Assembly (NCBI GenBank): GCA_002709075.1
Contig: PAPV01000011.1
Coordinates: 1-34,511 of the forward strand
Origin: Rhodospirillaceae bacterium
GTDB lineage: Bacteria > Pseudomonadota > Alphaproteobacteria > MPNO01 > UBA2964
Direction: 5' to 3'
DNA length: 34,511 nt
The notes beneath the pieces are model-generated. The model did not search any database. It had not been told where the DNA came from and saw only the letters and a program-made list of their open reading frames with translations. Numbering within the stretch: position 1 is the first letter of the stretch; each line of letters starts with the position of its first letter. The translations under genes and the position numbers were made by a program. Shown in pieces: positions 21,150-30,394 of this stretch.

Positions 21150-21353
21150 ATGAAGGCAGCAGATCTTCGGGTCCAAACAGAGGATCAATTAAAGGAGCAG
21201 TTGGTTTTGCTTAAAAAGGAGGCGTTAAATTTACGGTTTCAGCAGGCCAGCGGGCAATTAGAGGGGACTGCTCGTGTTCGAGAAGTTAAGCGTGATATTG
21301 CGCGTATTAGAACCGTGTTGACAAATAACCAGCACGCAAAGAAACAGGGATAA
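21150..21353 (+). CDS. rpmC: 50S ribosomal protein L29
   Basis: A 67-residue helical L29 with the conserved [19 protein letters not shown] segment. L29 lies by the tunnel exit next to L23 and contributes to trigger-factor and SRP docking. The ATG follows AGGGGGAAC. It is 3 bases upstream of rpsQ. Confidence 0.97.
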   Translation: MKAADLRVQTEDQLKEQLVLLKKEALNLRFQQASGQLEGTARVREVKRDIARIRTVLTNNQHAKKQG

Positions 21354-21356
21354 AAC

Positions 21357-21593
21357 ATGCCAAAACGTGTTATGCAAGGGATAGTAACTTCTGACAAAGC
21401 AAACTGCACTGTCTCGGTGAAAGTTGAACGACGCGTCAAGCATCCGATTTATGGAAAGTTTATACGGCAGTCAAAAAAATATGCGGCTCATGATCCGGAA
21501 AACAGGTTTAAGGTTGGTGACACGGTTCGTATTCGTGAGTGTAGGCCGGTGTCTAAATCAAAACGTTGGGAGGTTTTGGCCGATGGCGAGTAA
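21357..21593 (+). CDS. rpsQ: 30S ribosomal protein S17
   Basis: A 78-residue S17 with an OB fold; [14 protein letters not shown] at the start and [15 protein letters not shown] in the middle are diagnostic. It binds the 5' domain of 16S rRNA early in assembly. Only 3 bases separate it from rpmC, so translation is probably coupled. Length is normal. Confidence 0.97.
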   Translation: MPKRVMQGIVTSDKANCTVSVKVERRVKHPIYGKFIRQSKKYAAHDPENRFKVGDTVRIRECRPVSKSKRWEVLADGE

Positions 21594-21614
21594 GCTAAGG
21601 CTTTTATTAAAGAT

Positions 21615-21983
21615 ATGATACAGGTTCAGACAAAACTTGAAGTGGCTGATAATTCTGGCGCACGCAGCGTTCAATGCATCCGTGTGCTGGGTGGAAGCAG
21701 AAGACGTTCAGCTTCAGTAGGTGACGTGATTGTCGTTTCGGTTAAGGAGGCGATTCCACGCGGGCGAGTAAAAAAGGGCGATATTCACAGAGCGGTAGTG
21801 GTCAGGACGGCGAAAGAAATACAGAGAGTTGATGGTTCGGCAATTAGGTTTGATAGAAATGCAGCAGTATTGATAAATAATGCCGGGGAACCCATCGGAA
21901 CTCGAATTTTTGGTCCAGTGACACGTGAACTTCGCAACAAAGCATTTATGAAAATTATCTCTCTTGCACCAGAAGTGCTGTAA
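21615..21983 (+). CDS. rplN: 50S ribosomal protein L14
   Basis: A 122-residue L14, exact family length, beginning [16 protein letters not shown]. It forms an intersubunit bridge with 16S rRNA and is the docking site of silencing factor RsfS in other bacteria. The ribosome-binding site is weak (TTAAAG), 21 bases after rpsQ. Confidence 0.98.
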   Translation: MIQVQTKLEVADNSGARSVQCIRVLGGSRRRSASVGDVIVVSVKEAIPRGRVKKGDIHRAVVVRTAKEIQRVDGSAIRFDRNAAVLINNAGEPIGTRIFGPVTRELRNKAFMKIISLAPEVL

Positions 21984-21999
21984 CGGGATTGGTAGAATT

Positions 22000-22326
22000 A
22001 TGACTAAAAAGATGGTGAAGAAATTTCGTAAAGGTGATGATGTAGTTGTGATTAGCGGTCGTGATAAAGGTAAGACTGGTACTATTTTGAAAGTCTTGCC
22101 TAATGATGGAAGAATTATTGTACAAGGCGTAAATATAGTAAAACGTCACACTCGGCCGTCCCAAACCAATCCCGGAGGTATTGTGGAAAAAGAAGCTACA
22201 ATTCATTGTTCAAATATTGCCCATGCAGATCCTGAGGATGGAAAGCCAACTCGTATTGGATTTAAAAAACTTGAAGATAATCGAAAGGTTCGCTTTGCAA
22301 GGCGATCCGGAGAAATGATTGATTGA
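22000..22326 (+). CDS. rplX: 50S ribosomal protein L24
   Basis: A 108-residue L24 with the KOW motif near its start ([16 protein letters not shown], about residues 12-27). The open frame begins earlier, overlapping rplN, but the ATG at 22000 gives a near-typical length. A second ATG at 22012 (104 residues) is almost as good; neither has a strong ribosome-binding site. L24 is an early 23S rRNA assembly initiator. Confidence 0.93.
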   Translation: MTKKMVKKFRKGDDVVVISGRDKGKTGTILKVLPNDGRIIVQGVNIVKRHTRPSQTNPGGIVEKEATIHCSNIAHADPEDGKPTRIGFKKLEDNRKVRFARRSGEMID

Positions 22327-22335
22327 GAATGAAAA

Positions 22336-22872
22336 ATGCCTCGCTTGTTTGATCTATATAAAGAAACACTTCGCAATTCTCTGCGACAAGAATTTGGCTA
22401 TGCGAACCAAATGCAGGTTCCAGAGCTTAAAAAAATTGTTATAAATATGGGGGTAGGTGAAGCAGTCAACGACTCAAAAAAAATTAACTCGGCTCAGAAT
22501 GAGTTGGCACTTATTTCTGGACAAAAGCCACTAATAGTTTCTGCAAAGAAGTCAGTGGCGACGTTCAAATTACGAGAAGGTATGCCGATTGGTTGCAAAG
22601 TTACGCTTCGTCGTTCACGAATGTATGAGTTTTTGGATCGTTTGATAAACATAGCTCTTCCTCAAGTAAGAGATTTTCGTGGGCTATCAAGCCGTAGTTT
22701 TGATGGTCGTGGTAATTTTGCTATGGGTTTAAGGGAGCAGATTGTTTTTCCCGAAATCGATTATGATCAAGTTGATGAGATGCGGGGTATGGATATAGTT
22801 TTTGTAACTTCCGCGAACACTGACAAGGAAGCTAAGGCCTTGCTGAAGGGCTTTAACATGCCGATTAACTGA
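22336..22872 (+). CDS. rplE: 50S ribosomal protein L5
   Basis: A 178-residue L5 with the conserved [11 protein letters not shown] segment and the [16 protein letters not shown] loop. L5 binds 5S rRNA and contacts S13 across the subunits. It starts 9 bases after rplX. In E. coli S8 represses the spc cluster by binding at the start of this gene; I did not identify an S8 site here. Confidence 0.98.
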   Translation: MPRLFDLYKETLRNSLRQEFGYANQMQVPELKKIVINMGVGEAVNDSKKINSAQNELALISGQKPLIVSAKKSVATFKLREGMPIGCKVTLRRSRMYEFLDRLINIALPQVRDFRGLSSRSFDGRGNFAMGLREQIVFPEIDYDQVDEMRGMDIVFVTSANTDKEAKALLKGFNMPIN

Positions 22873-22897
22873 CTTTAAAGGGTCTTGGAGGACTCAA

Positions 22898-23203
22898 ATG
22901 GCGAAAAAAAGCGCAGTTGAAACAAACCGAAAAAGAATAAGAATGGCACAACAATTTTTGAGCCGTAGAAAAGAGCTTAAGCTCATCGCAAAAGATAAAT
23001 CTCTTCCTGCAGAAGAACGGTTTGCCGCACGATTAAAACTTGCAGAGCTGCCGCGTAATTCTTCACCGGTGCGAGTTAGGAACCGGTGCGAAGTTTCTGG
23101 TAGGCCGCGTGCTTACTATAGGAAGTTTCGTTTGTCGCGCATAGCTCTGCGTGAAATGGCGTCGCAAGGCCTTATTCCTGGTATGACGAAATCGAGTTGG
23201 TGA
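22898..23203 (+). CDS. rpsN: 30S ribosomal protein S14, zinc-free type
   Basis: A 101-residue S14 of the long form. The C-terminal conserved segment [16 protein letters not shown] keeps one Cys rather than the four zinc ligands of the short form, so this is the C-minus type usual in Proteobacteria. The ATG follows a strong TTGGAGGA at 22885-22892. Confidence 0.98.
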   Translation: MAKKSAVETNRKRIRMAQQFLSRRKELKLIAKDKSLPAEERFAARLKLAELPRNSSPVRVRNRCEVSGRPRAYYRKFRLSRIALREMASQGLIPGMTKSSW

Positions 23204-23216
23204 GGAGTAGTCTAAA

Positions 23217-23621
23217 ATGACAATGACAGATCCCATAAGTGATTTGATTACTCGTATTCGAAATGGTCAAAGAACGTCCAAGTCCGTTGTGGAAAGTCCT
23301 AACTCTAGATTACGTGTGAATGTTTTAGATGCTTTGCAGCGAGAGGGTTACATCCGAGGTTATTCAGTTGAAAATATCGAAGGTAAGAATGATCAATCTA
23401 CGGTGCGAATAGAATTAAAATATCACGAAGGTGCGCCAGTCATCCGTGAAATACATCGTGTATCAAGACCAGGTCGCCGCGTATATTCTAAGATAAAAGA
23501 GTTAACACCAGTATATAATGGTCTAGGTATATCAATCCTATCAACCCCTAGAGGTATACTGTCAGATGGTGAAGCGCGCGCTCAAAATGTAGGCGGCGAA
23601 GTTCTTTGTACGGTTTTTTAG
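23217..23621 (+). CDS. rpsH: 30S ribosomal protein S8
   Basis: A 134-residue S8 beginning [18 protein letters not shown]. It binds the central domain of 16S rRNA and is the repressor of the spc cluster in enteric bacteria. The C-terminal [13 protein letters not shown] block is conserved. The start follows GAGGAG; a second Met at residue 3 could also start translation with little effect. Confidence 0.98.
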   Translation: MTMTDPISDLITRIRNGQRTSKSVVESPNSRLRVNVLDALQREGYIRGYSVENIEGKNDQSTVRIELKYHEGAPVIREIHRVSRPGRRVYSKIKELTPVYNGLGISILSTPRGILSDGEARAQNVGGEVLCTVF

Positions 23622-23630
23622 GAGCATCTT

Positions 23631-24164
23631 ATGTCCAGAATTGGTCAAAATCCTGTCTCAGTGCCCGACGGTGTGGATGTAAACATTACCGGTCAAATTA
23701 TTAGTGCAAAAGGTAAACTAGGAGAATTAAGCCTCACTCTAGTGGATGAAATATCAATTGATCAAGATGGTAACAAGTTAACTTTGAGCCCCAAGGATAA
23801 TTCAAAGCGTGCTCGAACTATGTGGGGTACATCGCGCAGTCTGGTGCAGAATATTGTTACTGGTGTAAGCGAGGGTTTTACTATAAATATGGAAATAGTT
23901 GGTGTGGGCTATAGAGCCGCATTGCAGGGTAAAAATCTAGTTCTTCAACTTGGCTACAGCCATGAAATACAATTTCCAATACCGGGAGATATAACAATTA
24001 CATGTGAGCGTCCCACTGCAATTGCTATCAGTGGTGCAGATAAGCAGAAAGTTGGTCATGTGGCATCTCAAATACGTGGATTAAGGCCACCAGAGCCGTA
24101 TAAGGGTAAAGGTGTTCGATATTCTGATGAGTTTGTTCTGCGCAAGGAAGGTAAGAAAAAGTAG
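23631..24164 (+). CDS. rplF: 50S ribosomal protein L6
   Basis: A 177-residue L6, normal length, starting MSRIGQNPVSVPDGV and ending with the conserved PEPYKGKGVRYSDE segment. L6 lies at the base of the stalk near the sarcin-ricin loop, where EF-Tu and EF-G bind. The ATG follows TTAGGAGCATCTT, with a clear AGGAG. Confidence 0.98.
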   Translation: MSRIGQNPVSVPDGVDVNITGQIISAKGKLGELSLTLVDEISIDQDGNKLTLSPKDNSKRARTMWGTSRSLVQNIVTGVSEGFTINMEIVGVGYRAALQGKNLVLQLGYSHEIQFPIPGDITITCERPTAIAISGADKQKVGHVASQIRGLRPPEPYKGKGVRYSDEFVLRKEGKKK

Positions 24165-24170
24165 TTTATC

Positions 24171-24533
24171 ATGCTAAAAACAAATAAATTGCGTGAAAGG
24201 CGTCGGATACGACAGCGGACGCGGATAAAACGAGTAGCCGGAAAAACACCGCGGTTATCGGTGTTTCGTTCAAATAAATACATTTATGCTCAGGTTGTGG
24301 ATGATGCCGCTGGAAACACACTCGCGGCAGCCTCGTCTGCAGATGATGTTCTTCAAGGCAAAATGAAATCAACTGGTGGTGTCGATGCAGCAGTTGCGGT
24401 TGGTGAACTTCTAGCTGAAAAGGCGCAAAAAAAGGGTGTGAGCGAAGTTTATTTTGACCGCGGTAGTTATTTATTTCATGGGCGTGTGAAGGCACTCGCA
24501 GATTCCGCTCGAAAAGCTGGTTTAAAGTTTTAA
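24171..24533 (+). CDS. rplR: 50S ribosomal protein L18
   Basis: A 120-residue L18 with the N-terminal basic stretch and [18 protein letters not shown]. It binds 5S rRNA with L5 in the central protuberance. It begins 6 bases after rplF with no obvious Shine-Dalgarno sequence, suggesting dependence on translation of rplF. Confidence 0.97.
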   Translation: MLKTNKLRERRRIRQRTRIKRVAGKTPRLSVFRSNKYIYAQVVDDAAGNTLAAASSADDVLQGKMKSTGGVDAAVAVGELLAEKAQKKGVSEVYFDRGSYLFHGRVKALADSARKAGLKF

Positions 24534-24545
24534 GGAGATAATTGT

Positions 24546-25142
24546 ATGGCAAGGGGATCGGAAGGTGGAAATCAGAGAGATCGTCGCAATCGCGATAATC
24601 GCGGCGAAGGCGATGACTTAATTGATAAACTTGTCCATATAAATCGGGTTGCAAAGGTGGTTAAGGGCGGCAAACGTTTTGGGTTTGCTGCTCTGGTTGT
24701 GGTTGGTGACACGAAGGGGCGGGTTGGCTATGGTTCGGGGAAGGCGAGAGAGGTTCCGGAAGCGATACGAAAAGCCACCGATCAGGCAAAATCTAATATG
24801 GTCCGCATTCCACTGCGGGAGGGACGCACATTACATCATGATGTAAAAGGTCGCTTTGGAGCAGGAAAGGTGATTTGTCGCGCAGCCCCTCCGGGCACGG
24901 GCATCATTGCAGGCGGACCGATGCGGGCCGTGTTTGAGTCGTTAGGGGTTCAGGATGTTGTAGCAAAATCCAACGGTACGCAAAATCCATATAATATGGT
25001 TAAGGCTACTATGGATGCTTTGCAGAGGTTGCAGTCGCCACGGTCTGTAGCAATTCGTCGAGGTAAAAAAGTTTCTGAGATTTTACCTTCAAGGCTCGGA
25101 GCGAAAGGCACACCCAAAAATACGGAGGTGGTTAATGGCTGA
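24546..25142 (+). CDS. rpsE: 30S ribosomal protein S5
   Basis: A 198-residue S5 with a hydrophilic Gly/Arg/Asp-rich N-terminal extension (about residues 1-23) common in alphaproteobacteria. The double-stranded-RNA-binding S5 domain follows ([15 protein letters not shown]), and the C-terminal domain includes [11 protein letters not shown]5 affects fidelity and mRNA unwinding. The end overlaps rpmD by 8 bases. A strong AAGGAGA lies upstream. Confidence 0.98.
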   Translation: MARGSEGGNQRDRRNRDNRGEGDDLIDKLVHINRVAKVVKGGKRFGFAALVVVGDTKGRVGYGSGKAREVPEAIRKATDQAKSNMVRIPLREGRTLHHDVKGRFGAGKVICRAAPPGTGIIAGGPMRAVFESLGVQDVVAKSNGTQNPYNMVKATMDALQRLQSPRSVAIRRGKKVSEILPSRLGAKGTPKNTEVVNG

Positions 25143-25323
25143 AGGGAAAATACGGGTAACGCAAGTTCGAAGCCCAATTGGGCGTAAAGTTGATCAAAGA
25201 AGAACGTTAATTGGACTTGGCTTAAATAAGCTTTTCCGTTCAAAAACACTTGAAGATACGCCTTCGGTACGAGGCATGATTAATAAGGTGGATCACTTGG
25301 TTAAAGTTGAAGAAAACATTTAA
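25135..25323 (+). CDS. rpmD: 50S ribosomal protein L30
   Basis: A 62-residue L30 with the conserved [19 protein letters not shown] segment. Its ATG lies within the last codons of rpsE (8-base overlap), preceded by ACGGAGGTGGTTA. Length is normal for a bacterial L30, and the order rpsE-rpmD-rplO is standard. Confidence 0.97.
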   Translation: MAEGKIRVTQVRSPIGRKVDQRRTLIGLGLNKLFRSKTLEDTPSVRGMINKVDHLVKVEENI

Positions 25324-25368
25324 ACGTTCCTTTCCAGTTGAAATATGTACTGGCTTAGAGAGAAAACT

Positions 25369-25866
25369 ATGAAGTTGAATGAAATTACAGAGAATAAAGG
25401 CTCAAGGAAGGCAAGAAAACGGGTTGGTCGAGGTCCTTCGTCCGGATTAGGAAAAACTTCGGGCAAAGGCCAGAAGGGACAAAAATCACGCTCGGGTGTT
25501 TCATTGGCGGGATTTGAAGGTGGACAGATGCCACTCTATCGCCGTTTACCAAAAAGAGGATTTAATAATATTTTTCGTAAAAAATATCGCGAAATAAATC
25601 TGGGTCGAGTACAAGCAGCGATTGACTCGGGGAAAATAGACCCGGTTAAGGTGGTTGATATAATTGCAATGAAAAGTGCTGGTTTGATCAAGACTTCACG
25701 TGATGGGGTGAGATTGCTAGGTAAAGGTAATCTCACATCTAAAATTTCAATTGAGGTGGCAGGAGCATCGCAGGCGGCAATCCAAGCCGTTGAACGTTTG
25801 GGTGGCGCGGTAATAATTGCGACTGCTGCTAAATTTAAGATACAAAATAACTCTTCGGTTAAGTAA
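25369..25866 (+). CDS. rplO: 50S ribosomal protein L15
   Basis: A 165-residue L15. The frame is open from 25345, but the ATG at 25369 follows TAGAGAGAA and gives the standard MKLNEI beginning. The Gly/Lys/Arg-rich N-terminal arm ([20 protein letters not shown]) penetrates 23S rRNA. It precedes secY, as in nearly all spc clusters. Confidence 0.97.
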   Translation: MKLNEITENKGSRKARKRVGRGPSSGLGKTSGKGQKGQKSRSGVSLAGFEGGQMPLYRRLPKRGFNNIFRKKYREINLGRVQAAIDSGKIDPVKVVDIIAMKSAGLIKTSRDGVRLLGKGNLTSKISIEVAGASQAAIQAVERLGGAVIIATAAKFKIQNNSSVK

Positions 25867-25887
25867 TGGCTTAGGGGTATACCGTTC

Positions 25888-27231
25888 ATGGCTTCAGCGG
25901 CTGAACAATTAGCAGCTCATATAAATTTTGGGCAGATCGGGAAAGCAACCGAACTTAAGAAACGGCTGTGGTTTACGCTTGGCGCGCTTATTGTTTACAG
26001 ATTTGGGACCTATATACCACTGCCCGGAATTGATCCATCGATTTTAGCTGATATTTTTAAAAGTCAAGCCGGCGGATTGTTGGCTGTTTTTGATATGTTT
26101 GCGGGGGGTGCTTTTAGTCGGATGACAATATTCGCACTCGGAATTATGCCCTACATATCTTCGGCAATTATTATGCAGTTGATGACAGCAGTCTCACCTT
26201 ATTTTGCTCAGCTGAAAAAAGAGGGGGCATCGGGACAACGTAAGATTACACAATATACCCGTTATGGGACAGTGTTTCTAGCTGCTTTGCAGGGATATGG
26301 CATTTCAGTAGGTTTAGAGGGAACAGCAGGATCCCAAGGCTCGGCAGTAATTGATCCGGGATTATTTTTTCGGTTTACTACGGTGATTACATTGGTAGGT
26401 GGAACAATGTTCCTTATGTGGCTCGGAGAACAAATAACATCACGAGGTGTCGGAAATGGAATTTCTTTAATTATTTTTGCAGGTATTGTTGCAAATTTGC
26501 CTTCTGCGTTGGTTGGAACTCTCGAATTAGGCCGAACTGGTTCATTATCGGCCGCATTCATAATTTTTCTCATTGTAATGGCCGTTGGAGTAATTGCGCT
26601 AATTGTGTTTGTGGAACGGGCTCAGCGCAGGTTAATTGTTCAGTATCCAAAACGCCAAGTTGGCAACCGCATGTTTGGAGGAGAAAATTCACATTTACCA
26701 CTTAAATTGAATACCGCCGGGGTAATACCTCCTATCTTCGCCAGCTCACTTTTGCTTTTACCGATAACAATTGCAGGTTTTTCTGCAGGCCAGGGACCTG
26801 AATGGCTTAACATTGCTGTAGCTTATCTCGGCCGTGGACAGCCGTTTTATTTGGTCACTTATTCATTACTTATTGCTTTCTTTGCTTTCTTTTACACCTC
26901 TGTTGTATTTAATCCAACCGAGACGGCTGACAACCTCAAACAAAATGGTGGATTCATACCTGGGATTCGGCCAGGGCAGAACACCGCAAGGCATCTTGAT
27001 TATGTACTTTCTCGCATCACTGTTTTTGGGGCTACTTATCTTGTCGCCATTAGCATTTTACCAGAAATATTAATTTCCAAATACTCTGTTCCTTTTTATT
27101 TTGGCGGCACCAGTTTGTTAATAGTTGTTATGGTCACAATGGACACAGTTGCGCAGGTGCAGTCTCACCTTCTGGCTCATCAGTACGAGGGGCTAATCAA
27201 AAAAACAAGAATCAGGGGGCGCAGGGGATGA
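25888..27231 (+). CDS. secY: Preprotein translocase subunit SecY
   Basis: A 447-residue inner-membrane channel protein with ten hydrophobic spans. Conserved elements include YIPLPGID near residue 43, the plug region, and the cytosolic RTARHLDYVL-type segment before span 9. With SecE (start of the window) and SecG it forms the protein-export pore. The ATG at 25888 follows AGGGG (25873-25877). The stop overlaps the adk ATG (ATGA). Confidence 0.99.
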   Translation: MASAAEQLAAHINFGQIGKATELKKRLWFTLGALIVYRFGTYIPLPGIDPSILADIFKSQAGGLLAVFDMFAGGAFSRMTIFALGIMPYISSAIIMQLMTAVSPYFAQLKKEGASGQRKITQYTRYGTVFLAALQGYGISVGLEGTAGSQGSAVIDPGLFFRFTTVITLVGGTMFLMWLGEQITSRGVGNGISLIIFAGIVANLPSALVGTLELGRTGSLSAAFIIFLIVMAVGVIALIVFVERAQRRLIVQYPKRQVGNRMFGGENSHLPLKLNTAGVIPPIFASSLLLLPITIAGFSAGQGPEWLNIAVAYLGRGQPFYLVTYSLLIAFFAFFYTSVVFNPTETADNLKQNGGFIPGIRPGQNTARHLDYVLSRITVFGATYLVAISILPEILISKYSVPFYFGGTSLLIVVMVTMDTVAQVQSHLLAHQYEGLIKKTRIRGRRG

Positions 27232-27872
27232 GAATTGTTTTGTTAGGTCCTCCGGGCGCGGGAAAAGGCACACAGTCCGTTGTTTTGGAGGAAAAATTAG
27301 GAATAATTCAACTTTCAACTGGGGACATGCTGCGTTCTGCTGTGGCATCGGCAAGTAGTATCGGTAAACAAATTAAATCGTTAATGGAGTCAGGCTCATT
27401 GGTTTCGGATGAGGTAATTGTTGAAATGATTTCCGAGAGAATATCTAAAAGCGATTGCTCAAATGGTTTTATACTGGATGGTTGTCCTAGAACGCTAGCA
27501 CAGGCAAAGGCATTGGATATTATGCTGGCGAAGGAAAATATGGCGCTTGATTATGTAATAGAAATGTCCGTGGATGCAGAAAAAATGGTGCAGCGTATCG
27601 TTGGGAGGTTTAATTGCCAATCCTGCGGTGCAGGATATCATGATGAATTTAAAACACCACAAACTGCAGGGACGTGCGATCATTGTGATAAACCTGACTT
27701 TCAACGCAGATCAGATGACAATCCAGAAACGATAAGAAAAAGGCTGAAAGCTTATGACGATCAAACAGCACCACTTTTGCCTTTTTACCGTGATAAGAGC
27801 CTCCTGCATACGATAAATGCGATGGCACCAATTGATCGAGTAACCTCTGATTTAGAGGCTATTTTTTGTTAG
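27228..27872 (+). CDS. adk: Adenylate kinase, zinc-type LID
   Basis: A 214-residue adenylate kinase interconverting ATP + AMP and 2 ADP. The P-loop GPPGAGKGT is at 7-15 and the AMP-binding STGDMLR at 30-36. The LID has C130, C133, C150 and C153, a complete four-Cys zinc site that E. coli Adk lacks. The near-invariant DGFPRT motif reads DGCPRT (Cys86), an unusual substitution. It overlaps secY by 4 bases; a secY-adk pair is common. Confidence 0.98.
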   Translation: MRIVLLGPPGAGKGTQSVVLEEKLGIIQLSTGDMLRSAVASASSIGKQIKSLMESGSLVSDEVIVEMISERISKSDCSNGFILDGCPRTLAQAKALDIMLAKENMALDYVIEMSVDAEKMVQRIVGRFNCQSCGAGYHDEFKTPQTAGTCDHCDKPDFQRRSDDNPETIRKRLKAYDDQTAPLLPFYRDKSLLHTINAMAPIDRVTSDLEAIFC

Positions 27873-27873
27873 G

Positions 27874-27901
27874 TTGACTAGAAAATGAAACTCTTTATAT
27901 T
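27874..27901 (+). promoter_or_regulatory. Sigma70-type promoter for rpsM-rpsK-rpoA-rplQ
   Basis: TTGACT (27874-27879), a 16-base spacer and TATATT (27896-27901) begin right after the adk stop. The -10 is followed by CTGCGCCTTTCA, nearly the same discriminator as at the rpsL promoter (TCGCGCCTCTCA). The start would be near 27908, leaving a leader of about 65 bases before rpsM. A short GCGCC/GGTGC stem could form near the 5' end. Confidence 0.65.
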
Positions 27902-27973
27902 CTGCGCCTTTCAGGTGCTAAAGATTCTAAACGAATATCCCTTTATTAACAGTGAACAGAAGAGGAGCTCGCC

Positions 27974-28336
27974 ATGGCGCGTATAGCAGGCGTTAATCTT
28001 CCAAATAAGCCAACATGGATCGCTCTAACTTACATCCACGGTATTGGAAGGACTACGGCAAGAAAAATTTGTGAGTCATCCGATGTAGATATGACAGTTC
28101 GAATAGATAATCTTGGTGATGCTGAACTTGGACGTATTCGTGATCTCATTGATAGCGATTATCATATCGAGGGAGAGCTTCGTCGAGAGACCGCTATGAA
28201 TATTAAGCGTCTGATGGATCTTGGTTGTTATCGCGGACTAAGACACCGGCGTGGAATGCCTGTTCGCGGGCAGCGGACTCATACAAATGCACGCACTCGA
28301 AAAGGGCGAACACGTCCGGTCACAGGAAAGCGATAA
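27974..28336 (+). CDS. rpsM: 30S ribosomal protein S13
   Basis: A 120-residue S13, slightly short for the family. It bridges the 30S head to L5 and 23S rRNA, and its basic tail contacts P-site tRNA; the C-terminal [18 protein letters not shown] is intact. Near the N-terminus, where NKRVVIAL is usual, it reads NKPTWIAL, an uncommon change. The ATG at 27974 follows AGAGGAG. Confidence 0.97.
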   Translation: MARIAGVNLPNKPTWIALTYIHGIGRTTARKICESSDVDMTVRIDNLGDAELGRIRDLIDSDYHIEGELRRETAMNIKRLMDLGCYRGLRHRRGMPVRGQRTHTNARTRKGRTRPVTGKR

Positions 28337-28358
28337 ACACGAGTTAAGGAATAGATTA

Positions 28359-28754
28359 ATGGCAAAATCAGCTACTGCATCACGTGTTAGACGCCGTGAA
28401 CGAAAAAATATAACTGCCGGCGTTGCTCACGTTAATGCGACTTTTAACAATACTATGATTACCATAGCGGATGCGCAGGGTAATACAATAGCTTGGTCCT
28501 CAGCTGGTCAAGCCGGTTTTAAGGGGTCAAGGAAGTCAACCCCCTATGCGGCGCAAATAGCTGCGGAAGATGCTGGCAAAAAAGCTATGGAACATGGAAT
28601 GAAAACACTTGATGTGTTGGTCAAAGGACCGGGGTCAGGGCGCGAATCAGCGTTGCGGGCACTCGGCGCAGTTGGGTTCGCTATAACATCCATTAAGGAT
28701 GTTACTCCGATACCCCATAATGGTTGCAGGCCGCGAAAGAGGCGTAGGGTTTAG
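28359..28754 (+). CDS. rpsK: 30S ribosomal protein S11
   Basis: A 131-residue S11. The frame is open from inside rpsM, but the ATG at 28359 with TTAAGGA 8 bases upstream gives the standard [13 protein letters not shown] beginning. Conserved segments include [13 protein letters not shown] and the C-terminal [13 protein letters not shown]11 lines the mRNA path at the 30S platform. No rpsD follows, as is usual in alphaproteobacteria. Confidence 0.97.
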   Translation: MAKSATASRVRRRERKNITAGVAHVNATFNNTMITIADAQGNTIAWSSAGQAGFKGSRKSTPYAAQIAAEDAGKKAMEHGMKTLDVLVKGPGSGRESALRALGAVGFAITSIKDVTPIPHNGCRPRKRRRV

Positions 28755-28764
28755 AACTTTTTTA

Positions 28765-28813
28765 CCGGCTAGTTAAGCTGGGATTATTGAACTGATGGCC
28801 GGACATTCCGGTT
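28765..28813 (+). promoter_or_regulatory. Two tandem hairpins before rpoA
   Basis: CCGGCT (28765-28770) pairs with AGCTGG (28776-28781) around a 5-base loop, with one G-T pair. GGCCGG (28797-28802) pairs with CCGGTT (28808-28813) around ACATT, with two G-T pairs. No T run follows either. They end about 8 bases before the rpoA ribosome-binding site, so they could affect its translation or mRNA processing. Confidence 0.4.
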
Positions 28814-28835
28814 GGTGAATAAAGAGGGCACTATT

Positions 28836-29852
28836 GTGATTCAAAAGAACTGGCAAGAACTAATTAAGCCGAACAAGCTCGAGGTAACACCAGGTATGGA
28901 CGTATCCCGTTCAGCCTCGATTGTTGTTGAGCCATTAGAGCGTGGCTTCGCAAATACACTGGGCAATGCGTTGAGAAGAGTGCTGCTATCCTCTCTTCAG
29001 GGAGCAGCAGTCACTGCTGTGCAAATTGATGGGGTGCTGCATGAATTTTCCTCTATACCGGGAGTTCGGGAAGACGTTACCGATATTGTTCTGAACCTTA
29101 AGGCACTCGCTCTAAGTTATACCGGTCTTGAGGCGCGCAGAATCAGTTTGTCTGCTAGTGGGCCATGTGAAGTAACTGCTGGTATGATTGACGCAGGTCA
29201 TGATGTAGAGATAGTTGATCCGGATCTGGTAATTTGTACTCTTGATGACGGTACAAAAATCAATGTAGAGATGACAGTTACCACTGGGAAGGGCTATGTT
29301 CCGGCATCTGCTATGCGTGTTGAGGAGGCGCCAATTGGTTTGATCCCGATTGATGCCATCTACAGCCCTGTAAGACGAGTTGCTTTCAAATCCGATAATA
29401 CACGGGTCGGGCAAGTAACGGACTATGATAAACTGATTTTAGACGTTGAAACCGACGGTACAATGTCGCCTGAAGATGCTGTAGCACTCTCCGCTCGTAT
29501 TCTTCAGGACCAATTGCAGACTTTTATTAATTTTGAAGAACCTGAAGTTGCAGTAGAAGCGCCAGAGGAAGCAGAACCAGAATTCAATCGAAACTTATTA
29601 AGGAAAGTCGACGAACTCGAACTTTCTGTGCGCTCAGCAAATTGCTTGAAAAATGATAATATCATTTACATTGGTGATCTCGTTCAAAAATCGGAACAAG
29701 AGATGCTTCGCACTCCAAACTTTGGCAGAAAGTCACTTAATGAAATAAAAGAGGTTCTGACCAACATGGGTTTATATTTGGGGATGGAAGTTTTAGATTG
29801 GCCACCAGAAAATATTGAAGATATGGCAAAAAAGTTAGAGGAACCATTTTAA
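28836..29852 (+). CDS. rpoA: DNA-directed RNA polymerase subunit alpha, GTG start
   Basis: A 338-residue alpha subunit. GTG at 28836, 7 bases after AAAGAGGG (28821-28828), gives the alphaproteobacterial beginning [14 protein letters not shown]; an upstream TTG at 28812 in the same frame would add 8 non-conserved residues. The N-terminal dimerization domain (to about residue 235) nucleates polymerase assembly; the C-terminal domain (about 255-338) binds UP elements and activators and keeps [17 protein letters not shown]. Confidence 0.98.
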   Translation: MIQKNWQELIKPNKLEVTPGMDVSRSASIVVEPLERGFANTLGNALRRVLLSSLQGAAVTAVQIDGVLHEFSSIPGVREDVTDIVLNLKALALSYTGLEARRISLSASGPCEVTAGMIDAGHDVEIVDPDLVICTLDDGTKINVEMTVTTGKGYVPASAMRVEEAPIGLIPIDAIYSPVRRVAFKSDNTRVGQVTDYDKLILDVETDGTMSPEDAVALSARILQDQLQTFINFEEPEVAVEAPEEAEPEFNRNLLRKVDELELSVRSANCLKNDNIIYIGDLVQKSEQEMLRTPNFGRKSLNEIKEVLTNMGLYLGMEVLDWPPENIEDMAKKLEEPF

Positions 29853-29905
29853 AATTTGGAAATAAAAAAAATTGGTCGTATGTTTGAAAAACAGGAGTAA
29901 ATGTT

Positions 29906-30340
29906 ATGAGACACCGTAAAAGCGGTAGAAAGCTCAATCGGACCAGTTCGCATCGTAAGGCAATGTTCCGAAACATGGCGGTAGCGTTAATAAAGCATGA
30001 ACAAATTCAAACAACACTTCCTAAAGCTAAGGAGCTGCGCGCATTCGTTGATGGTTTAGTGACACTGGCAAAAAGAGGGACACTGCACTCCAGGCGACAG
30101 GCTTTAGCCAAACTGAATAACGATAATAAAATAACATCAAAGTTATTTGATGTACTTGCGGAACGTTATTCTGACCGGTCGGGTGGTTACACCAGAGTCA
30201 TAAAGGCTGGATTTCGTTATGGAGATAATGCACCTCTTGCAGTTATTGAATTAGTCGAACGTGATGAGGATGCAAAGGGTAAGGACTCGGGGCCGACCAT
30301 GGACATTCTGACAGATGAAGAGGAAACTGCTGCGGCGTAG
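29906..30340 (+). CDS. rplQ: 50S ribosomal protein L17
   Basis: A 144-residue L17 beginning [20 protein letters not shown]. The core ends near residue 120 and is followed by an acidic tail ([13 protein letters not shown]), as seen in other alphaproteobacteria. It lies by the tunnel exit. The start follows CAGGAGTAAATGTT. It is the last gene of the ribosomal block, with a terminator just after it. Confidence 0.98.
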   Translation: MRHRKSGRKLNRTSSHRKAMFRNMAVALIKHEQIQTTLPKAKELRAFVDGLVTLAKRGTLHSRRQALAKLNNDNKITSKLFDVLAERYSDRSGGYTRVIKAGFRYGDNAPLAVIELVERDEDAKGKDSGPTMDILTDEEETAAA

Positions 30341-30362
30341 GAAAGTTAATAGACGTGCGTGC

Positions 30363-30394
30363 AGGGGTGGCTTTTTAGCCACCCTTAATCTTTT
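30363..30394 (+). terminator. Rho-independent terminator after rplQ
   Basis: GGGTGGC (30365-30371) pairs perfectly with GCCACCC (30378-30384) around TTTTTA, extended at the base by an A-T and a G-T pair, and is followed by AATCTTTT. The T tract is interrupted but the stem is strong. It closes the ribosomal block and isolates it from htrA. Confidence 0.8.
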
